Source: Candidatus Omnitrophota bacterium (GTDB lineage Bacteria > Omnitrophota > Omnitrophia > Omnitrophales > Danuiimicrobiaceae). Taken from it: 7,503 nucleotides of DNA. The translations under genes were made by a program, and so were the position numbers. The stretch spans positions 1 through 7,503 of the forward strand of contig JACQQP010000168.1 of the NCBI GenBank assembly GCA_016206945.1, in the 5' to 3' direction. Shown here piece by piece: positions 1 to 6,127 of this stretch; positions within the stretch are counted from its first letter, which is position 1; each line of letters opens with the position of its first letter. The notes under the pieces were generated by a model, which was not told the DNA's origin, made no database searches, and worked only from the letters and a program-made list of their open reading frames with translations.

Positions 1-1116
1 AGGAACGCGTTCAAGTCCTAGCCGAGTCTCTTAAGAAAATCCAGACGAAGCTTCAAGAGATACGGGGGTATCTTTGACCTCGATCAAAAGGAAAAGGAAA
101 TAGCACGCCTCACCGAGAGAATGTCCCAGCCGCATTTTTGGGACAAACCTGCCGAAGCGCAAACGACCGTCCGTGAGCTTAAATCCCTTAAAGGTTTGAT
201 TGATCCCTGGAAGAGTGTGCATTCCCAAGCTCAGGAAATCGAAGAACTTCTTGAGCTTGCCCACGAAGATGAGCGATCGCTTGCCGAGCTTGAATCCAAC
301 CTCAAAAAGACCGAGCACGAAGTAGAGCTTCTTGAGTTTCAAAGACTCCTATCCGATCCTTTGGATCCCAATGGGGCGATCGTGAGCATTAACGCAGGCG
401 CAGGCGGAACCGAATCCTGCGATTGGGCGCAGATGCTCATGCGGATGTACTTGAGATGGGCCGAAGAACATAATTTTGAAATTCAAATGGTGGACCTTCA
501 GGCAGGTGAAGAGGCGGGAACGAAAAGCACTACTTTCTTTGTCCGCGGCCCTTATGCCTATGGTTATTTGAAAGCCGAGCGCGGTGTCCACAGGCTGGTT
601 CGCATATCACCTTTTGATGCGAATAAGAGGCGTCACACTTCCTTTGCTTCCGTAGATGTGGTGGCCGAAGTCGAGGAGGAGCTTGAGATCGAGATTAAGG
701 AAGCCGATCTTCGGATCGATACCTACCGTGCGGGCGGTGCGGGCGGCCAGCATGTCAATAAAACTTCAAGCGCCGTTCGGTTGACTCATATCCCGACGGG
801 AATTGTGGTCCAGTGTCAGAATGAGCGCTCCCAGCATCAAAATAAGCAAGTGGCCATGAAGATATTGAAAGCGCGTCTTTATGAACGGAAACGTCGGGAA
901 GAGGAGCAAAAGTTAAAAGTGCAATACGGCGAGAAAAAAGAAATTGCCTGGGGTTCTCAAATTCGCTCCTATGTCTTTCATCCTTATACACTCGTGAAGG
1001 ATCACCGAACCAGTTATGAGACCTCAAACGGCCAAGCCGTCATGGACGGAGCGATCGATCCTTTTATCGAGGCGTACTTAAAATGTCAAGCAAAAGAACA
1101 ATCAAAGAAGAAATAA
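1..1116 (+). CDS. prfB: Peptide chain release factor 2 (RF2), 5'-partial, made by +1 programmed frameshift
   Basis: RF2 ends translation at UGA and UAA codons in the ribosomal A site and triggers peptidyl-tRNA hydrolysis. The sequence shows both family signatures: the SPF stop-codon-reading tripeptide (607-615, followed by RRHTSF) and the catalytic GGQ loop (742-750, in RAGGAGGQHVN). The N-terminal helical domain precedes them and the usual C-terminal WGSQIRSY block follows. The gene lies in two frames. Codons 3-74 (ending IRGYL) are open but contain no start codon, so the true start lies a few codons upstream of the window. TGA at 75-77 stops this frame, and a +1 shift continues as DLDQKEKEIARL from 76 to the TAA at 1114-1116. 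The ATG at 121 is internal: residues both sides of the shift match the RF2 N-terminus. The visible product is 370 residues, against 365 in E. coli. secA follows after 4 nt, probably as one operon. Expression is expected to be autoregulated through the frameshift. Identity is essentially certain. Confidence 0.98.
64..78 (+). promoter_or_regulatory. prfB +1 programmed ribosomal frameshift site
   Basis: The site reads GGGGG (64-68), TAT, CTT (72-74), TGA (75-77), C (78). It matches the well-studied bacterial prfB site in order and spacing: a Shine-Dalgarno-like G run, three nucleotides, a slippery CUU, then UGA followed by C, a weak termination context. The E. coli site has AGGGGG where this has CGGGGG. 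The five Gs can still pair with the CCUCC of 16S rRNA using one G-U wobble. In the known mechanism, low RF2 lets the ribosome pause at UGA and slip forward one base, so RF2 controls its own synthesis. The downstream frame (GAC CTC GAT) continues the RF2 protein directly, so the shift is required for full-length product. Confidence 0.96.
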
Positions 1117-1120
1117 ATCC

Positions 1121-3838
1121 ATGATTAACAAAATATTTGGTGCAGGCGGTGTGCTGCTTAAGAAATTTGTGGGCTCGAGGAATGATCGCATTTTGAAAAG
1201 TGTGCAGCCTATCGTCCATCGAATTAACGCGCTCGAGGCGCAAATGAAATCACTTTCGGATGAAGCGCTTGGCGGAAAAACCGCCGAGTTTAAGGACCGC
1301 TTGGCGAGCGGTGCTGCGCTTGACGATATTCTTCCGGAGGCATTTGCGGTTGTGCGCGAAGCAGGACGCAGGACAATCAATATGCGCCATTTTGATTGTC
1401 AGTTAGTTGGCGGCGTTTCGCTCCACCGTGGGATGATTGCCGAAATGGCGACCGGTGAAGGGAAAACGCTTGTGGCGACGCTTCCGATTTATCTCAACGC
1501 CCTTACTGGAAAAGGAGTTCACCTCGTTACCGTCAATGATTATCTCGCCAAACGCGACCGAAATTGGATGGGGCCCATTTATGAATCTTTGGGGCTTAGC
1601 GTAGGCGTGATTCAACATGATATGCCGCAGGCAGAACGTCAGGCCGCTTACCGCGCGGACATTACTTATGGAACCAACAATGAATATGGATTTGATTACC
1701 TGCGCGACAATATGGTGGCCGATCTTCAAGATCGTGTTCAAAGGAAGCTTCATTACTCGATTGTTGACGAAGTCGATTCCATTTTAATTGATGAAGCGCG
1801 TACGCCGCTTATTATTTCAGGCCCCGCTGAGGAGTCGACGGATAAATATTACCGCGCAAAACGCGCGGCAGACATAATGAAAGGGCTCCGCGTGGCGACA
1901 GAATCTGAGACGAAAGAGAAATCGAAGTCCGAATTAATTACAGAAAACCGGGACATGGACTATATTGCTGAAGAAAAATCGCATACGATCACTTTGACTG
2001 AAACAGGCGAAGAAAGAGCTGCGAAGATTATGGGGGTTGAGAATCTTCATGACATGACAACGGTTGAGGAGCGACATCATGTCATTGCGGCGCTGAGAGC
2101 CAAAGAGTTTTATAAGCGCGATGTTGAATATTTGGTGAAAGATGGAAAAGTGATCATCGTCGACGAATTTACGGGGCGCCTGATGCCCGGCAGAAGGTGG
2201 TCTGATGGATTGCACCAGGCGGTTGAAGCGAAGGAGGGCCTTACGATTGAACGGGAAAATCAAACGCTTGCCACCATTACGTTTCAAAATTATTTTCGGA
2301 TGTATGAAAAACTGGCCGGCATGACGGGAACGGCTGCGACGGAAGCCGCTGAGTTCGACAAAATTTACAAACTGGACGTGCTGGTGATTCCTACCAATAA
2401 AGCCTGCATCCGAATGGATAACGCGGACCGTATTTATCGGACTGAGAAAGAGAAATTTAAAGCGGTCGCGGACGAAATTTCCCAGCTCCATAAGGAAGGA
2501 CGTCCTGTTCTCGTCGGTACGATCTCGATTGAGAAATCAGAGCACTTAAGCCACATCCTCGAAAAGCGCGCGCTTCCTCATACGGTACTCAATGCCAAAT
2601 ACCACGAAAAGGAAGCGGAAATCGTAGCCCGTGCCGGCCAGGAGGCTGCCATTACGATCGCAACGAATATGGCAGGCCGCGGCACCGATATTGTGCTTGG
2701 ATCCGGCATTGCTCAAAAGGGAGGCCTTCATGTGCTTGGCACGGAGCGCCATGAAGCGCGCAGAATCGATAATCAGTTAAGAGGCCGCTGCGGCCGGCAG
2801 GGAGATCCAGGCTCGTCGCGGTTTTATTTGTCACTTGAAGACGACCTCATGCGGATTTTTGGATCTGACCGGATTTCAGGTTTGATGGAGCGGCTTGGAA
2901 TGGAAGAAGGCCAGGAAATTGAGCATGGGCTTGTGACGCGCGCTGTCGAAACCGCTCAAAAAAGAGTGGAGGGCCGCAACTTTGAAATTAGAAAACATCT
3001 CCTCGAATATGATGACGTCATGAACCGCCAGCGCGAAATCATTTATGAGGAGCGCGATCGCGTCCTTGAAAGCGAGAGCCTTACGGATCACATCCTCGAG
3101 ATGATTGAAAATGTCATTGACGATATGATTGCCCAATATGTGAACCCCGAAATTAGGGATGAGGAACGAGATGAAGAGGGCTTCAAACACGCATTTCATT
3201 CCAAGTTTGGGATTAGCCTTAAGGAGGCTTATTTTACGAAGAATGCATTTGAAGAGTGGCGCGAGGATTTAATGAATCAAGTCAAGGAAGCCTATAAAGC
3301 GCGCACTGAGAAATTTGGCGCAGATCGCATGCATTTTCTCGAGCGCTATCTCATGCTCCAAGTGATTGACGGGAAGTGGAAGGAGCATCTCCGCGCGATC
3401 GATGAACTCCGCGAAGGAATTCACTTACGCGCTTACGGCCAGCGCGATCCTCTTGTCGAATACAAACAAGAGTCTTTTGGCATGTTTGAACAAATGACCG
3501 CTTCGATTAAGGATGAAGTGGTGGAATTCCTGTTTAAAGTCCAAGCCGTGCGCGAAGAGGAACGTGTGACGACGGTCATGAGTCCCGCCAAGCAGCAATT
3601 TTTGCATCCCGAAGCTGAGCGAATGCCAGCGCTTCAAGATGCAGGATCTCGGTTCGGTTCAGAGCCTGGCGAGCGTGGTAACGATCCAAGCGTGGACCGC
3701 GGGATCGGTGCACCGCCCAGACAAGCTGATCCATCTCAGAGGCTTCAGCCCATTCGCAGGGAACAGCCCAAAGTAGGGAGAAACGAACCCTGTCCCTGCG
3801 GCAGCGGCAAGAAATACAAAAAGTGCCACGGACAGTGA
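1121..3838 (+). CDS. secA: Preprotein translocase subunit SecA (ATPase)
   Basis: SecA is the cytoplasmic ATPase that drives unfolded preproteins through SecYEG. The 905-residue length is typical (E. coli 901). Visible in order: the QLVGG motif near residue 94; Walker A GEGKT at 112-116; YGTNNEYGFDYLRDNM; Walker B DEVD at 216-219 followed by IDEARTPLIISGP; the preprotein cross-linking domain after about 230; helicase motifs MTGT and MAGRGTDI (517-524) with QLRGRCGRQGDPG in the second nucleotide-binding domain; the helical wing/scaffold with LQVIDGKWKEHL (746-757) and HLRAYGQRDPL; a variable polar linker (about 840-885); and the C-terminal zinc finger CPCGSGKKYKKCH with ligands C891, C893, C902 and H903. 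The finger binds SecB and the membrane in well-studied species. ATG 1121 is supported by IFGxxxxxxLK-type SecA N-terminal similarity. There is only a weak AAAGAAG upstream, so initiation is probably coupled to prfB, which ends 4 nt earlier. No key residue is missing. Confidence 0.99.
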   Translation: MINKIFGAGGVLLKKFVGSRNDRILKSVQPIVHRINALEAQMKSLSDEALGGKTAEFKDRLASGAALDDILPEAFAVVREAGRRTINMRHFDCQLVGGVSLHRGMIAEMATGEGKTLVATLPIYLNALTGKGVHLVTVNDYLAKRDRNWMGPIYESLGLSVGVIQHDMPQAERQAAYRADITYGTNNEYGFDYLRDNMVADLQDRVQRKLHYSIVDEVDSILIDEARTPLIISGPAEESTDKYYRAKRAADIMKGLRVATESETKEKSKSELITENRDMDYIAEEKSHTITLTETGEERAAKIMGVENLHDMTTVEERHHVIAALRAKEFYKRDVEYLVKDGKVIIVDEFTGRLMPGRRWSDGLHQAVEAKEGLTIERENQTLATITFQNYFRMYEKLAGMTGTAATEAAEFDKIYKLDVLVIPTNKACIRMDNADRIYRTEKEKFKAVADEISQLHKEGRPVLVGTISIEKSEHLSHILEKRALPHTVLNAKYHEKEAEIVARAGQEAAITIATNMAGRGTDIVLGSGIAQKGGLHVLGTERHEARRIDNQLRGRCGRQGDPGSSRFYLSLEDDLMRIFGSDRISGLMERLGMEEGQEIEHGLVTRAVETAQKRVEGRNFEIRKHLLEYDDVMNRQREIIYEERDRVLESESLTDHILEMIENVIDDMIAQYVNPEIRDEERDEEGFKHAFHSKFGISLKEAYFTKNAFEEWREDLMNQVKEAYKARTEKFGADRMHFLERYLMLQVIDGKWKEHLRAIDELREGIHLRAYGQRDPLVEYKQESFGMFEQMTASIKDEVVEFLFKVQAVREEERVTTVMSPAKQQFLHPEAERMPALQDAGSRFGSEPGERGNDPSVDRGIGAPPRQADPSQRLQPIRREQPKVGRNEPCPCGSGKKYKKCHGQ

Positions 3839-5601
3839 CTGAAAAAAACCTCATGATATTGCCAAAGGTAGTTCTTTTATTTCTTGCCTCGCTCCTTGTT
3901 TTGCTTGTCGCCGGATATTTCGTCCTTGAATCAAATCCAAATCTAAAAGAGCAGGTTCTCTCTCGTTTGTTCTTAACATCCATTGGAAAACATTGGAAGC
4001 CTGGTCCAAAAGCTGATCCGGAAGCCGGTCCCAGCCCAGTTCAGGAGAACGCGATTACACTTTACCTTGAAAATGGAAACGCTATTAGCGGAGAGCTTGT
4101 GAGGGAGACGGAAAGCGATTACGTCATTGTGTGGGGAGGCGGAGAGATTTCCTTTGGGAAAAATGAAGTAGATCACGTTTCGTGGGGCGAGCTCATTCCC
4201 GGCCAAATATACCTGGATTTTGATAAAGAGGAAGCGGCAAAATGGCCTTATCAAAATGACCTTGTGGTAAAACTGACGAATGGCGAGATCATCGATGCTC
4301 GAATCGATTCGGTTTCAAAGGATAAGGTTTCGGTTCGCCAAACCCTTGAGGGGGGCGGCGCCATTGAACAAGAATTAGATCGCGCAAAGATCGAAGCGCT
4401 TTTATTTAAACCCATTGAAAACGAAGAGGCGAAGGCGATCGAAGCGCGTCTGAAAAGGCTTTTTCCTGGCATGAAGTTTTATGCGGAAGGAAATATGACG
4501 CTCGTTACGGATTCGTACGTGACTTGGGTCAAGGAGTACAAGCGGATTTTAAGGCAAGCCTACACGGATTTCTATTTCAATTTCTTTGGGCTTCTCCAAG
4601 ATCGAAAGCCCATGCGCCAAAATTTTATTGTGATTTTTGACGATTGGGCGAGTTTTGTGGACTACGCCGTAACGGATGGAGTCCCCGGCTGGGCGGTCTT
4701 GGGTTATTTTACGCCGATTGGGAAAGTGCTTTACATGTTTAACGCTCTTGGGGACAATTTTTCTGATTTGATTTCTGAAGCCATCGCGGGTCAGGCGGAA
4801 CGTACGATCGACAGCGCGGCTCAAGCGGTCACGGACGAAATGGGAGACCGCTATAAAGTTTTTATTGAAGGGCAGGCGAAGTCGGTTAAGGATAAATTCT
4901 GGCGTGCCCATGATGTGATTCGCGCTGAATTTGGGGCCATGACTACCTCTACGTTAAGGCATGAATTGACGCATGCGCTTTTTAATAATTGGGGTTTACA
5001 AACCATCGTTATTTCAAAACCAACGGAAGCAGGCGAAGACACGCTTCTGGATCAAAAGAAGAAATTTCTGGAAGCAAAAGACGTTCAAACCAAGCGGAAA
5101 ATTTTGGAGCGACTGGTGGCGTCGAAGAAAAGTGAGGAGCTGCCCGATATGGAAGCAGCCAATTCGTGGCTCGTGGAAGGCTTGGCTGCTTACTGCGAAA
5201 CGGATCCCTGCGGCGATCAAAATGATCGGCGGCTTTTTACCTTTCAGGAGATGCTCAAGAAAAACGCAGTTTATCCTTTGGAACAGCTGACGGTCTACAA
5301 AATGGGAAGCTTTCCGGGCGTGTATCCGGAGGCCATGCTTCATGCGTATGCCCAAAGTTGGGCGTTTGCGACCTTTCTCATGGATCGTTATCCGATTCAA
5401 TTTATGGCTTATCAAAAAAGATTGGCGCGAGAAACGCCCCAAGGCAATGAAGATGTCCAATGGTTGCTCGAGGCGTTAGGCAAAAGCGATGTGAGAGCTT
5501 TGGAAGAAGAATTCGTCGCTTTTATGAAGCGCTACCCCGTTTTGGAGGATCCTTCTCTGGAACAGTTGGATCAAATGATGTCGATCTTCAATAGTTTTTG
5601 A
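3835..5601 (+). CDS. Membrane-anchored zinc metallopeptidase-like protein (HExxH, peptidase MA/gluzincin type)
   Basis: I recognise no named gene. Numbered from GTG 3835 (588 residues), the protein has a short N-terminus, one strongly hydrophobic segment at about 8-30 (uncleaved signal anchor; bulk predicted outside the cytoplasmic membrane), and a proline-rich linker. Two beta-rich repeats follow, at about 74-120 and 143-195, each opening with a 'LxNGxxIxxxI/L' pattern. Next comes an alpha/beta region, then HELTH at 376-380 preceded by TLR. About 70 residues later WLVEGLAAYCE places a candidate third zinc ligand at E448. HExxH followed by EGxAxYxE is the arrangement of gluzincins of the peptidase MA clan, including DUF1570-like proteins, so a zinc protease fold is likely. 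Substrate and activity are unknown. Two cysteines (454, 459) flank the site and could form a disulfide. The start is uncertain. GTG 3835 overlaps the secA stop as GTGA, suggesting coupling. ATG 3853 and GTG 3823 are alternatives, and none has a good ribosome binding site. Confidence 0.85.
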   Translation: MTEKNLMILPKVVLLFLASLLVLLVAGYFVLESNPNLKEQVLSRLFLTSIGKHWKPGPKADPEAGPSPVQENAITLYLENGNAISGELVRETESDYVIVWGGGEISFGKNEVDHVSWGELIPGQIYLDFDKEEAAKWPYQNDLVVKLTNGEIIDARIDSVSKDKVSVRQTLEGGGAIEQELDRAKIEALLFKPIENEEAKAIEARLKRLFPGMKFYAEGNMTLVTDSYVTWVKEYKRILRQAYTDFYFNFFGLLQDRKPMRQNFIVIFDDWASFVDYAVTDGVPGWAVLGYFTPIGKVLYMFNALGDNFSDLISEAIAGQAERTIDSAAQAVTDEMGDRYKVFIEGQAKSVKDKFWRAHDVIRAEFGAMTTSTLRHELTHALFNNWGLQTIVISKPTEAGEDTLLDQKKKFLEAKDVQTKRKILERLVASKKSEELPDMEAANSWLVEGLAAYCETDPCGDQNDRRLFTFQEMLKKNAVYPLEQLTVYKMGSFPGVYPEAMLHAYAQSWAFATFLMDRYPIQFMAYQKRLARETPQGNEDVQWLLEALGKSDVRALEEEFVAFMKRYPVLEDPSLEQLDQMMSIFNSF

Positions 5602-5717
5602 TGTTACGTACTCTGCAGTAATTTCTTCATTCAGAATTTGAGCTTCGAAAAGCCCCTCAAGTCATGGCGAGCTTTATCCGACAATCAGTAAAAATTGGTG
5701 ATTTGAGCTGCAAATAG

Positions 5718-5739
5718 GCGCAGTTAAAAGTTATTGCGC
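5718..5739. promoter_or_regulatory. Imperfect palindrome overlapping the candidate -35 (possible operator)
   Basis: The left arm GCGCAGT (5718-5724) and right arm ATTGCGC (5733-5739) are inverted repeats, counting one G-T mismatch, around an 8-nt AT-rich centre. The right arm covers the proposed -35 hexamer. Two-fold symmetry at this place is typical of a repressor site. With short arms it may also be chance. No regulator gene is visible nearby. Confidence 0.2.
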
Positions 5740-5761
5740 AGCGGGTTTTGAGTGGTAAAAT
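5734..5761 (+). promoter_or_regulatory. Candidate sigma70-type promoter for the small exported protein and TPR-barrel genes
   Basis: TTGCGC (5734-5739) and TAAAAT (5756-5761) are separated by 16 nt. The -10 matches the consensus at 5 of 6 positions, the -35 only at TTG. Transcription would begin near 5768 and give a leader of about 20 nt carrying the ribosome binding site. Its position directly before the first gene of the cluster supports it. The weak -35 keeps confidence low. Confidence 0.4.
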
Positions 5762-5770
5762 AAATCATCA

Positions 5771-5778
5771 AAAGGGGG
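5771..5778 (+). promoter_or_regulatory. Ribosome binding site of the 106-residue protein gene
   Basis: AAAGGGGG lies 10 nt before ATG 5789. It is purine-rich and pairs with the anti-Shine-Dalgarno sequence through the G run. It is the best such site near any start in the window, and it fixes the start at 5789. Confidence 0.6.
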
Positions 5779-5788
5779 CGTTATCAAT

Positions 5789-6109
5789 ATGAGAAATAGG
5801 TTGCGCTTTGTCAGTTTTTCCTTACTTGTCTTGATCTTATTCTCAGGCCTCACTAAAAAGCCCGCCAAGACTGAGAAATTCGTTGCTCCACCTCCAGGAT
5901 CTGAAGCCGCGGCAGACGCAGCTTTAGGGACCCTTCCTACAAAGGGCGAGACAGAAGCTGAAAAGAAAGTCCAGGAAATTGCTGCGGAAGACGAAGCACA
6001 CCAAGCTCTTGAGGAAGCGGAGCGACGCAGAAGAGAAGAAGAGCAAAAGCGTTTGCACGAGTCTATTACCGGTTACGATATCGCCGAACGGCAAATCCAA
6101 GAATCCTAA
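5789..6109 (+). CDS. Small exported charged/coiled-coil protein, function unknown
   Basis: I do not recognise this 106-residue protein. It begins with basic MRNRLR and a hydrophobic stretch (about residues 7-21, FVSFSLLVLILFSGL), which reads as a Sec signal peptide or short anchor. The cleavage region has no cysteine, so it is not an ordinary lipoprotein. A low-complexity Ala/Pro/Gly segment follows (about 30-50), then a highly charged Glu/Lys/Arg helix (about 53-95, with EEAERRRREEEQKR) likely to form a coiled coil, and a short polar end. A good ribosome binding site precedes ATG 5789, and a candidate promoter lies upstream. The next gene begins 18 nt after the stop, in the same direction and frame, so the two are probably co-transcribed. 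A periplasmic partner or adaptor of the downstream TPR-barrel protein is a reasonable guess from context only. Confidence 0.65.
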   Translation: MRNRLRFVSFSLLVLILFSGLTKKPAKTEKFVAPPPGSEAAADAALGTLPTKGETEAEKKVQEIAAEDEAHQALEEAERRRREEEQKRLHESITGYDIAERQIQES

Positions 6110-6110
6110 C

Positions 6111-6118
6111 GGGGAGAG
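6111..6118 (+). promoter_or_regulatory. Ribosome binding site that points to a TTG start at 6128
   Basis: GGGGAGAG lies immediately after the TAA of the previous gene and 9 nt before TTG 6128. No ATG occurs in this frame until far inside the TPR region, so this site is the main reason for choosing 6128. A second GGAG at 6136-6139 is too close (3 nt) to the next TTG at 6143 to work well. Confidence 0.5.
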
Positions 6119-6127
6119 TCGCGCACT

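Larger units (their letters stand above)
5602..5788. other. Intergenic region between the two gene clusters
   Basis: This 187-nt non-coding gap is the only sizeable one in the window. I see no tRNA, small ORF or recognisable RNA motif in it. A short hairpin can be drawn at 5638-5660 (TTGA-GCTT, loop CGAA, AAGC, bulged CCC, TCAA), but no T tract follows, so a Rho-independent end for the upstream operon is not supported. The right half is AT-richer and holds the candidate promoter of the next gene. Confidence 0.6.

Noticed and set aside
121..123. ATG 121 as the prfB start
   Set aside because: The 15 codons before it continue RF2 homology to the frameshift site, and there is no Shine-Dalgarno sequence at a proper distance.
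1934..2491. 185-codon - strand open frame
   Set aside because: It is antisense to a conserved part of secA, its translation has no recognisable motif, and it has no ribosome binding context. It is a shadow of the secA codons.
3576..3983. 135-codon - strand open frame across the secA/zincin junction
   Set aside because: It is antisense to the variable SecA tail and the start of the next gene. The translation is Arg-rich and compositionally unlike a real protein.
5638..5660. Hairpin after the zincin gene as a Rho-independent terminator
   Set aside because: The stem is short, AT-containing and bulged, and no T tract follows it.
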